Part shown: piece by piece, positions 33,271-40,253 of the stretch
Layout: each line of letters starts with the position of its first letter
Position numbering within the stretch: the first letter of the stretch is position 1
Assembly (NCBI GenBank): GCA_937873715.1
Contig: CALMYJ010000026.1
Coordinates: forward strand, 46,315-110,314
Length of the DNA stretch: 64,000 nt
Origin: an uncultured Chitinophagaceae bacterium
Lineage (GTDB): Bacteria > Bacteroidota > Bacteroidia > Chitinophagales > Chitinophagaceae
Reading direction: 5' to 3'
Position numbers and translations under genes: made by a program
Notes under the pieces: generated by a model
Database searches by the model: none
What the model saw: the letters and a program-made list of their open reading frames with translations, nothing else
Told to the model about the DNA's origin: nothing

Positions 33271-34692
33271 TTATGCTATCGCCTTGCCTATTAAAGTACC
33301 CGTGGTACAGCTATTCACTTTCACATTTACATAATCCCCTTTTTTAAAATGCAATTTGGGAAAAACAATCACTTTATTCTGATCGTTTCTGCCATATAAA
33401 TCGGCATCGCTTTTTTTGGAAGTGCCTTCAACGAGTACGGTAAAAGTTTTACCCACGTCTTTTTGCATGCTTTCCAGCGAATGCCGGCGATGCAGGTCGA
33501 TGATTTCCTGCAGCCTTCTTTTTTTCACCGGCTCGGGTATATCGTCTTCAAAGCGGCGGGCAGCAAGGGTACCGGGCCTTTCGCTGTAAAAGTACATATA
33601 GGCCAAATCGAATTTGCAATAGTCCATCAGGCTCAGGGTTTGCTGGTGGTCTTCTTCTGTTTCGGTACAAAAGCCGGCAATAACGTCGGTGGATATGCCA
33701 CAATCGGGAATAATTTCCCTGATGCGGTTTACTTTGGCCAGGTACCATTCCCGGGTGTAAGTACGGTTCATCAATTGCAGCATACGGGTGCTGCCGCTTT
33801 GTACGGGCAGGTGGATGTAATTGCAGATGTTTTTGTACCGGGCTATGGTATGCAGCACCTCATCGGTAATATCTTTTGGATGTGAGGTGGAAAAGCGTAC
33901 CCGGAGCAGTGGATTGATTTGTGCCACTTTTTCGAGCAATGCAGCAAAGGTTACCTCCTTATTGTTTTTTTCATCCTGCCAGTGATAGCTGTCTACATTT
34001 TGTCCTAACAGGGTTACTTCCCGGTAGCCGTTTGCAAATAAATCGGCACATTCTTTTACAATACTTTCGGCATCCCGGCTTCTTTCCCGGCCACGGGTAA
34101 AGGGCACTACACAAAAGCTGCACATATTATTGCAGCCCCGCATAATGCTTACAAAGGCATTTACACCATTGCTGTTGAGGCGGATGGGCGAAATATCGGC
34201 ATAGGTTTCTTCCCGGCTAAGTAATACGTTTACGGCTTTTTGTCCGGTTTCGGCTTCTTCTATAAGGCCGGGCAGGGAGCGGTAGGCATCGGGCCCCACC
34301 ACTATATCCACCAGTTTTTCTTCTTCCAGCAGTTTTTCTTTCAGGCGCTCGGCCATGCAGCCCAGTACGCCTATAAGCATGCCTGGTTTTTTCTTTTTTA
34401 CAGCATGAAATTCGTTGAGCCTGCGGCGTACGGTAGTTTCGGCTTTTTCACGAATGGAGCAGGTGTTTACAAATACCAGGTCGGCCGCAGTAATATCCTG
34501 TGTGGCGCCATAGCCATTTTCCTGCAGGATGGAGGCTATTACTTCGCTGTCGGCAAAGTTCATGGCGCAGCCATAGCTTTCTATATAAAAGTGTTTTTTA
34601 AATAATCTTATGTCGCCGGGCAGGGGGGCTATGGTTTCTCCCTGCTTTGTTTCGTCATGCATTTTGGTGCTATGTTCCAGTAGTGTTTCCAT
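33271..34692 (-). CDS. miaB: tRNA-2-methylthio-N6-dimethylallyladenosine synthase MiaB
   Basis: 473 residues from the ATG at 34692. A longer frame of 39 codons upstream has no family support. The radical-SAM methylthiotransferase adds a methylthio group to i6A37 of tRNAs. It has the N-terminal UPF0004 cluster cysteines ([33 protein letters not shown]), the radical-SAM motif [21 protein letters not shown] (CxxxCxxC), and a C-terminal TRAM domain (about 405-473) that binds tRNA. Cytoplasmic. It is the first gene of the leftward miaB / sigma-54 activator / lptE / TPR / secG cluster. Confidence 0.97.
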   Translation of the reverse strand: METLLEHSTKMHDETKQGETIAPLPGDIRLFKKHFYIESYGCAMNFADSEVIASILQENGYGATQDITAADLVFVNTCSIREKAETTVRRRLNEFHAVKKKKPGMLIGVLGCMAERLKEKLLEEEKLVDIVVGPDAYRSLPGLIEEAETGQKAVNVLLSREETYADISPIRLNSNGVNAFVSIMRGCNNMCSFCVVPFTRGRERSRDAESIVKECADLFANGYREVTLLGQNVDSYHWQDEKNNKEVTFAALLEKVAQINPLLRVRFSTSHPKDITDEVLHTIARYKNICNYIHLPVQSGSTRMLQLMNRTYTREWYLAKVNRIREIIPDCGISTDVIAGFCTETEEDHQQTLSLMDYCKFDLAYMYFYSERPGTLAARRFEDDIPEPVKKRRLQEIIDLHRRHSLESMQKDVGKTFTVLVEGTSKKSDADLYGRNDQNKVIVFPKLHFKKGDYVNVKVNSCTTGTLIGKAIA

Positions 34693-34939
34693 CTTAAAAA
34701 TTCGGGCAACAAAAATAGGCATTAATGCTGGAAAAAATGACAGGATGGCAGCGTTAAAGTACATCGCAGGTGTGATGCTTAGAATTTGAGGTTTTTGCAA
34801 TATTGCCACAGATACGCAGGTTGAATTGTATGGATGAAGTTGGAGTGAGCAGGATTGCCGCAGATACGCAGATTAATCTGCGTATCTGCGGCTGTACATG
34901 TGCAGGGTTTTTTAGAAAAGGTGTAATTAGTATAATCCG
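34693..34939. other. Intergenic region between chrA and miaB
   Basis: The region is 247 bases long. It contains a perfect 36-base palindrome (34857-34892) and a partial copy of one arm 52 bases upstream (GCCACAGATACGCAGG at 34805-34820). A promoter for miaB should lie here, but I find no clear TAnnTTTG match close to the start. No protein-coding gene is evident. Confidence 0.5.
34857..34892. repeat. Perfect 36-bp palindrome, REP-like
   Basis: The two 18-base arms, GCCGCAGATACGCAGATT at 34857-34874 and its exact complement at 34875-34892, meet without a spacer. GCCACAGATACGCAGG at 34805-34820 repeats most of the left arm. Palindromes of this CAGATACGCAG type are known as dispersed repetitive elements in many bacteria. 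No T run follows on either useful strand, so a terminator role is less likely. Confidence 0.8.
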
Positions 34940-36253
34940 CTACTTAAACAATACATAATTCACCAGGCCAAAGGCGGCGCTTATGGCAATCCAGGGTATC
35001 ATGCCTATTTTAAACCGGTACATGGCCACAAATGAAATGATCGTCCAGGCAAGGGTGGGGTAATCCATTGCACTAAAAGATAATTCTTTCGGAAAAATAA
35101 CTGCTTTGCCCAGGTAGATGGTAAGGTTGAGTATTACCCCAACCACTGCTGCGGTTACAATGGCCAGTATTTCTTTTATTGTTTTATTTTCCTGTGTACG
35201 TTCAATAATGGGTGCGCCTGCAAAAATGAATAAAAAGCAGGGCAGGAAGGTGTAAAAGGTGGTGGTTAACATACCCAGTGCACCCATTGCCACCGAACTG
35301 CCGAAATGATTAAAACCTGCCATAAAACCCACAAAGGCTAATACCATAATTAATGGCCCCGGGGTGGTTTCGCCCAGTGCCAGCCCGTCTATCATTTGTA
35401 AACTGCTCAGCCATTTAAATTTTTCTACGCTTACCTGGGCTACGTAGGGCAGTACGGCATAAGCGCCGCCAAATGTTACAAAGGCTGCCTGTGTAAAAAA
35501 GAGGGTTATTTTTTTCCAAAACAGCACATCGGTGCTCAATAAAAAAAATGCCCCAAAAGGGATTACCCAAATTATTGCGGCAACAATTACCTTTTTCCAA
35601 AAACGCAGGGGGTTAAAACCGGTACTGGGAATGATGGTTTTGTTGTTGATGTAGTAATCATCTTCGTTTTCAGCGGCTGAGCTGGCTTTACCGGCAGGTA
35701 CGGCAAAAAATTTAGGGAAAAATTTTCTAACGATGGCAGCGATAATAATAGTGCCGGCAATGAGGTATGGAAAGGGGATATTAAAAAAGAAAATACCTGT
35801 AAATGCTGCCACAGCCACACAATAATGAAAGGGGCTTAGCAGCGATTTCTTAGCAATTTTAATGAGTGCAAGTATCACAATAGCAATAACTGCCGGCTTA
35901 AGCCCGGCAAAGAGGGCATATATCCAGGGCAGGTTACCGAAGGCAACATATATGATGCTTAGTACGAGCAAAATAAAAAGGGAAGGGAGTATAAATAACA
36001 GCCCTGCTGCCAGTCCGCCCCAGGTGCCATGCAGCATCCAGCCAATATAGGTTGCCAATTGCTGTGCTTCGGGGCCGGGCAGAATCATACAGTAATTAAG
36101 CGCATGCATAAACTTACTGTTGCTAATCCACTTTTTTTTATCTACCAGTACCTCATGCATGATGGCAACCTGCCCGGCAGGACCGCCAAAGCTGATGAAG
36201 CCAAGTTTTGTCCAGAATTTAAGTGCTTCTGTAAAGGTGGGTTTGTTGGGCAT
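34940..36253 (-). CDS. chrA: Chromate transporter ChrA (two-domain)
   Basis: 437 residues. Two CHR domains in one chain: the first has FWTKLGFISFGGPAGQVAIMH and LNYCMILPGPEAQQLATYIGW (about 10-190), the second FFTQAAFVTFGGAYAVLPYV and MIDGLALGETTPGPLIMVLAFVGFM (about 255-437). Ten or more membrane segments are expected. ChrA exports chromate from the cytoplasm and gives chromate resistance, and some family members may move other oxyanions. It is 92 bases downstream of a ChrB-AraC fusion gene on the same strand, a likely regulator. Confidence 0.94.
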   Translation of the reverse strand: MPNKPTFTEALKFWTKLGFISFGGPAGQVAIMHEVLVDKKKWISNSKFMHALNYCMILPGPEAQQLATYIGWMLHGTWGGLAAGLLFILPSLFILLVLSIIYVAFGNLPWIYALFAGLKPAVIAIVILALIKIAKKSLLSPFHYCVAVAAFTGIFFFNIPFPYLIAGTIIIAAIVRKFFPKFFAVPAGKASSAAENEDDYYINNKTIIPSTGFNPLRFWKKVIVAAIIWVIPFGAFFLLSTDVLFWKKITLFFTQAAFVTFGGAYAVLPYVAQVSVEKFKWLSSLQMIDGLALGETTPGPLIMVLAFVGFMAGFNHFGSSVAMGALGMLTTTFYTFLPCFLFIFAGAPIIERTQENKTIKEILAIVTAAVVGVILNLTIYLGKAVIFPKELSFSAMDYPTLAWTIISFVAMYRFKIGMIPWIAISAAFGLVNYVLFK

Positions 36254-36345
36254 ACTGCTAATTAATTGAGTGTTTTAGCAAAACGATTTTTTGGATAGCA
36301 GGCGAAGCTACAGGAGCGGCTATTATTGAAATAGAACTGTTTTTA

Positions 36346-37200
36346 CTATTTAGAATGGTTTTTACTTTTCAGTAATTTTTTTCTGTAGGCTGATGGGTTT
36401 TGCCCGGTATATTGTTTGAAAACCCTTGTAAAATGACTTTGGTCGGAAAAGCCGGTGAGGTAGGCTATTTCTGTCAGTGAGTATTCGGGTTTACTAATAA
36501 AGCTAATTGCTTGTTCAATTCTTTTACGTCGAATATACTCGCCAAAATTTTGGTTGTTAAAATACTTTGGAAACTCCCGGGAGAGGTAAGCAGCGTTTAA
36601 ATTCAGTTCTTCCGATATTTGGCGCAAATCCATACTGAATTGTGTGTCTACATGGTCTTGCAAAAGATGCTTAAGTTCTTTTACCCAATCTGGTGTTTTA
36701 CCTTTTTTGTTTTTTAAAAAACGGGTATATACTTCATGCAGCATTTTTTCAAAGGGGCTGCCTTCAAGGTGTGTGGCGGTGGTAAGGTGCTTTGCCCAAC
36801 TGTATAAAGCATCGTACAGTATAAAGCCAAATTCTAAAAGTTTGTAATCATCTTTAATGTTATAGCTTAATCCTGCCGAGATAGCCCAAAGGCCTGCAAC
36901 TTCAGGTGCCATGTTGTGCCGGTCGGTATCTGCCCCCCGGATTATTGTGGCCATTTTATGCAGTGCAGGTTCGGTAAGGTTGTGTTTTTTTAAAAAGTAA
37001 TCGAATGTTACGGCTTCATTGTAATGGGTATATTCAACACCGGGAATATCAAAGGGAATCGCTTTTTCTACTTTACTTTTTTTGAGTACGGTGCCAGCAG
37101 GAACAAATAAAAATTCGGCTTTAGCATCAATAAAATTTTTGATGAGCCATGGGCAGGCCAGCCGGTCAATTTTTGGTCGCTCTCTGGTTATCCATTTCAT
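36346..37200 (-). CDS. ChrB-domain and AraC-type HTH fusion protein, probable chromate-responsive regulator
   Basis: 284 residues. Residues about 1-150 match the C-terminal chromate-resistance domain of ChrB (KWITRERPKIDRLACPWLIK, FDIPGVEYTHYNEAVTFDYF, ATIIRGADTDRHNMAPEVAGLWAI). Residues about 180-280 are an AraC-type double HTH (LRQISEELNLNAAYLSREFP and SLTEIAYLTGFSDQSHFTRVFKQYTGQNPSAYRKK). Usual ChrB pairs this domain with a different N-terminal part. Here an AraC reader is joined after it, giving a one-protein sensor and regulator. The obvious target is the adjacent chrA. The function is inferred from domains and neighbour. A short gap (41 bases) separates it from the TSUP gene upstream. 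Confidence 0.88.
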   Translation of the reverse strand: MKWITRERPKIDRLACPWLIKNFIDAKAEFLFVPAGTVLKKSKVEKAIPFDIPGVEYTHYNEAVTFDYFLKKHNLTEPALHKMATIIRGADTDRHNMAPEVAGLWAISAGLSYNIKDDYKLLEFGFILYDALYSWAKHLTTATHLEGSPFEKMLHEVYTRFLKNKKGKTPDWVKELKHLLQDHVDTQFSMDLRQISEELNLNAAYLSREFPKYFNNQNFGEYIRRKRIEQAISFISKPEYSLTEIAYLTGFSDQSHFTRVFKQYTGQNPSAYRKKLLKSKNHSK

Positions 37201-37241
37201 TTTATTTGCACATGCATTGCGGCTTCACCTAAGTATATTAC

Positions 37242-37673
37242 TCAACGGGTTGCTGCTGATGCCACCTTTTTTTTCTCCTGTTTTTTATCCAAAAACAACA
37301 TCTTTAAGGCCATCAGTAACATGAGTATCGCAAATATTTTTTTTACCGTTTCCTGCGGCAGGCTAAGCGCTACTTTACTGCCAAGGTAACTGCCGGTAAG
37401 GAAGCCGATGGCCAGCAGCCCCACCACTTTAAAATCTACATGCCCCTGTTTGTAGTATTGTATTACCCCAAGTATGCCTACCGGAAAAAGTATCATACCC
37501 AGCGAAGTGCCCTGTGCGCTGTGTTGCGAAAAACCCAGGAAGTACACCAGCGCTGGTACTATTACAATACCACCACCCACACCTACCATACCGCCGAGCA
37601 TACCTGCCAGTACTCCTATTAAAATGAGTATGATGATAAACTGTGCATCCATATCTTTCTTTTTATGTTTCAT
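37242..37673 (-). CDS. Half-size TSUP/TauE-SafE-family membrane transporter
   Basis: 143 residues from the ATG at 37673, or 136 from the ATG at 37652, which begins nearer the membrane part (DAQFIIILILIGVLAGMLGG). About four membrane segments and the TSUP signature GMVGVGGGIVIVPALVYFLG followed by AQGTSLGMILFPVGILG. The family's common length is about 250 residues with two such halves, so this is a half-length protein that probably works as a dimer. TSUP members move sulfite, sulfonates or other organic anions. It begins 3 bases after the ppa stop, so the two genes are almost certainly co-transcribed. Placement before the chromate genes is suggestive but not proof of a link. Confidence 0.82.
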   Translation of the reverse strand: MKHKKKDMDAQFIIILILIGVLAGMLGGMVGVGGGIVIVPALVYFLGFSQHSAQGTSLGMILFPVGILGVIQYYKQGHVDFKVVGLLAIGFLTGSYLGSKVALSLPQETVKKIFAILMLLMALKMLFLDKKQEKKKVASAATR

Positions 37674-37676
37674 GTA

Positions 37677-38219
37677 TCAGGATGCAGGAAAGGTTGCTTT
37701 ATACAGTTCGATGGCTTCGGTAATTACTTTGTATGCGGTAAACTTATCCTGTATTTCATCAATTTCCACTACCTTATTTTCAAGCACTTTATAATTTTGA
37801 AAATAGTTTTTTAGTACCGCTATAAAATGTTTGGGCAGTTCGTCAATATTGGTAAAATGGTTAACGGTAGGGTCTTTGGTGGCTACGGCAATTATTTTAT
37901 CATCTTTTTCGCCGTTGTCAATCATCTGCATATTGCCAATTACTGTAGCTTCTACCAGGCATAAGGGCTGTATGCTTTCGCCGCTGATAACGAGTATATC
38001 CAGCGGATCTTTATCATCGCCGAGTGTTTGGGGTATAAAGCCGTAATTAACCGGGTAGTGAAATGAGGAGTATACAACACGATCCAGTTTAAGCAGCCCT
38101 GTGGTTTTATCAATTTCGTACTTAGCCCTGGAGCCTTGCGGTATTTCAATCAGGCCATTTACAATTTCGGGGTATTTAGAACCGTGGTGGGCGCCATGCC
38201 AGGGATGAAGAACGTACAT
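37677..38219 (-). CDS. ppa: Inorganic pyrophosphatase
   Basis: 180 residues, a family I soluble pyrophosphatase. It hydrolyses pyrophosphate to two phosphates and pulls biosynthetic reactions forward in the cytoplasm. It shows EIPQGSRAKYEIDKTTGLL, VVYSSFHYPVNYGFIPQTLGDDKDPLDILV with the metal-binding Asp cluster (about residues 60-80), and DEKDDKIIAVA-type region (here NGEKDDKIIAVATKDP). The stop lies 3 bases before the TSUP start. Confidence 0.97.
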   Translation of the reverse strand: MYVLHPWHGAHHGSKYPEIVNGLIEIPQGSRAKYEIDKTTGLLKLDRVVYSSFHYPVNYGFIPQTLGDDKDPLDILVISGESIQPLCLVEATVIGNMQMIDNGEKDDKIIAVATKDPTVNHFTNIDELPKHFIAVLKNYFQNYKVLENKVVEIDEIQDKFTAYKVITEAIELYKATFPAS

Positions 38220-38300
38220 AAATTAAATAGTGTGTTTGAATTTTTAGTTACTGCAAAGATGCAGATACTGGCTGTATAAAAAAATGTTTTGTGCTTTTGG

Positions 38301-38711
38301 CTACAGGTTGCCCGAAAAAGTATACTTGAGGTCAATCAGCCAGCGGCCATTTACTTTTACCACTTTTACTTTATTTTTTTTATCTGGGTTAAAGGAGCCG
38401 GAGTAGCTGATGATACTCACTGTGTCGCTAACGTTACTCCATTCACCAATAATCACATCGGCATTTTTATAGGCTTTTTCCGCTTCTTCCGATAATGATG
38501 TTGGGGCTGCTGCTTCCATTTTTTTTAAGGCTTCCAAATTTTCACTATCCTGCAGCAGCAGGCTGCCGGCAGTTTTAAAATCGCTTTTGAAAACAGCTTT
38601 TACAAAAGTAGTGGCTACATCAATATCGGTGTTGGCTGCCGGTGCTGTATTGTTGCAGCCTGTCAGTAAAAAAAGGGCTGCCGGGGCGATTAGAAAAAAC
38701 TTTTTTATCAT
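38301..38711 (-). CDS. Small lipoprotein with NTF2-like (DUF4878-type) domain
   Basis: 136 residues. A lipoprotein signal peptide with lipobox LLTGC (Cys at about residue 19) tethers it to a membrane. After a short Ala/Asn linker comes a single alpha-beta domain (DVATTFVKAVFKSDFKTAGSLL, then DVIIGEWSNVSDTVSIISYSGS, and VVKVNGRWLIDLKYTFSG) typical of DUF4878/NTF2-like folds. No specific function can be assigned. It lies between phoH and ppa with a terminator upstream, so it is probably transcribed on its own. Confidence 0.75.
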   Translation of the reverse strand: MIKKFFLIAPAALFLLTGCNNTAPAANTDIDVATTFVKAVFKSDFKTAGSLLLQDSENLEALKKMEAAAPTSLSEEAEKAYKNADVIIGEWSNVSDTVSIISYSGSFNPDKKNKVKVVKVNGRWLIDLKYTFSGNL

Positions 38712-38736
38712 GCGTTAAAGGTAAACAGGTTTCCAT

Positions 38737-38770
38737 AAAAAAGCGAAGCAGCACTACTGCCGCTTCGCTT
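38737..38770 (-). terminator. Intrinsic terminator after phoH
   Basis: AAGCGAAGC at 38741-38749 and GCTTCGCTT at 38762-38770 form a perfect 9-bp stem. On the minus strand a run of six T follows. It lies 18 bases after the phoH stop. Confidence 0.85.
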
Positions 38771-38788
38771 AGATGCATCCTTGCTCAA

Positions 38789-39799
38789 TTACTTACTGTT
38801 ATTGGCTTCTTTGTCTTTTGTATCTTTTTCAAAGCGTTCCATTTCTTTGGCTTTATCCTTATCGTATGCTTTGATGATGGCTTTTACCAGCCTGTGCCTT
38901 ACCACATCTTCTTCATCCAGTTCCACATGGGCAATACCATCTACATTTTTTAAAATACGCAGGGCTTTGGCAATGCCGCTTTGCATATTCTTAGGTAAGT
39001 CTACCTGTGTGGGGTCGCCGGTGATGATGGCTTTGGCATTGGCACCAATCCTGGTAAGGAACATTTTAAGCTGGCCATCGTTGGTGTTTTGTGCTTCATC
39101 CAAAATGATAAAGGCATTATCGAGTGTACGGCCACGCATGTACGCTAATGGGGCAATTTCTATGGTACGGGTGGTCATGTAATAGCCCAGTTTATCGGCT
39201 GGAATCATATCATCCAGGGCATCGTATAATGGGCGGAGATAGGGGTCAATTTTTTCTTTAAGGTCGCCGGGTAAAAAGCCGAGATTTTCACCGGCTTCTA
39301 CAGCAGGCCTGGTTAAAATAATTTTTTTAACTGATTTGTTTTTGAGTGCTCTTACGGCAAGTGCTACTGCAGTGTAAGTTTTACCGGTACCTGCAGGGCC
39401 TATGGCAAAAACAATATCGTTTTTGTCAACAGCCGTTACCATTTTTTTCTGGTTGGCTGTACGGGCACGAACGGTTTTGCCATTGGGGCCAAATACCAGT
39501 ACCTCGTTGGGGTTGCGGTCGATAAAATGATCAATTACCTGCTGGTCGTCGCCACCAAGTATTTGCTCAAAATAATTTTCACTCATGTGCCCGTTGCGTT
39601 CAATGTATTGCACAATGAGGTCAATCTTTTCCTTTGCATCTACGATTTGTTCCGGCGAGCCGCTGAGCTTTACCTGGGTACCACGGCTCAAAATTTTCAA
39701 CAGGGGAAACTTTCTTTTGAGTAAATCGAGTTTGCCATTGTTAACGCCAAAAAATTCAATAGGGTTAACAGTTTCGAGGTTGATGATAATTTCTGTCAA
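38789..39799 (-). CDS. phoH: PhoH-family ATPase
   Basis: 336 residues. A small N-terminal KH-like region (about 15-75) is followed by the PhoH P-loop domain: FAIGPAGTGKTYTAVALAVRAL (Walker A, about residue 130), KKIILTRPAVEAGENLGFLPGDLKEKIDPYLRPLYDAL, GRTLDNAFIILDEAQNT (Walker B), MFLTRIGANAKAIITGDPTQVDLP, and the charged tail after VVRHRLVKAIIKAYDKD. Family members are thought to be RNA helicases or nucleases linked to stress and RNA processing. Cytoplasmic. A -7 promoter box lies about 60 bases upstream and a terminator follows. Confidence 0.95.
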   Translation of the reverse strand: MTEIIINLETVNPIEFFGVNNGKLDLLKRKFPLLKILSRGTQVKLSGSPEQIVDAKEKIDLIVQYIERNGHMSENYFEQILGGDDQQVIDHFIDRNPNEVLVFGPNGKTVRARTANQKKMVTAVDKNDIVFAIGPAGTGKTYTAVALAVRALKNKSVKKIILTRPAVEAGENLGFLPGDLKEKIDPYLRPLYDALDDMIPADKLGYYMTTRTIEIAPLAYMRGRTLDNAFIILDEAQNTNDGQLKMFLTRIGANAKAIITGDPTQVDLPKNMQSGIAKALRILKNVDGIAHVELDEEDVVRHRLVKAIIKAYDKDKAKEMERFEKDTKDKEANNSK

Positions 39800-39860
39800 G
39801 GTGCATGGGGTTTAAGTGAAGAATAGTGTGATGGAACTGTTTGGCCCTTTCATATTCTTT

Positions 39861-39868
39861 CAAATATA
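39861..39868 (-). promoter_or_regulatory. -7 element of the phoH promoter
   Basis: On the minus strand the bases read TATATTTG, an exact TAnnTTTG match about 61 bases before the phoH ATG. The -33 region is T-rich but lacks a clear TTTG. Confidence 0.45.
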
Positions 39869-40253
39869 ACGTATCAGCTTTGAAAAAACGTGGGCCTATT
39901 TATACACACAATGTTAAAAAAACGACCAATACCGTTGCTTTATTTTACAGCGTAAAGCCATATTGCGGCTGTCTTTTTTGAGGGCTTGATTATTAATGCT
40001 ATAGGGTTAATCTTTTTACACTATTTATAAAAAATACCACTGTTGCAGCAACAGGTCTTATAACAGGTAGACAGTGTTTACGGAATAAAATGAATTGCTC
40101 AATTGCCCGGGCTGTCTTTACTGCTCACAGCAAAGCATTGTAATGCCATTCGTTTTTTGCCAGTGCAGAGCACAAAAACGGTTAGTATTAAATGTTTTTT
40201 ACAGTTGAATCAGTTCCTGTTTTTCGGGCTTGTTTAAGTAAATTGCAGCTTAT
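39869..40253. other. Intergenic region between divergent phoH and a TonB-dependent receptor gene
   Basis: The region is about 385 bases long. No gene or RNA is recognised. It contains CTGTTGC-A-GCAACAG at 40040-40054 and then two direct copies of AACAGGT (40050-40056 and 40062-40068), which look like a regulatory-protein site about 190-210 bases before the receptor gene. A T-rich stretch near the receptor start has no exact TAnnTTTG. Confidence 0.4.
40040..40068. promoter_or_regulatory. Operator-like inverted and direct repeat upstream of the receptor gene
   Basis: A 7-bp inverted repeat with one central base (CTGTTGC-A-GCAACAG) is followed by a second AACAGGT copy twelve bases further on. 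Similar TCCTGTT-C-AACAGGA occurs near 55759-55773. A DNA-binding protein site is possible; the protein is unknown. Confidence 0.3.
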
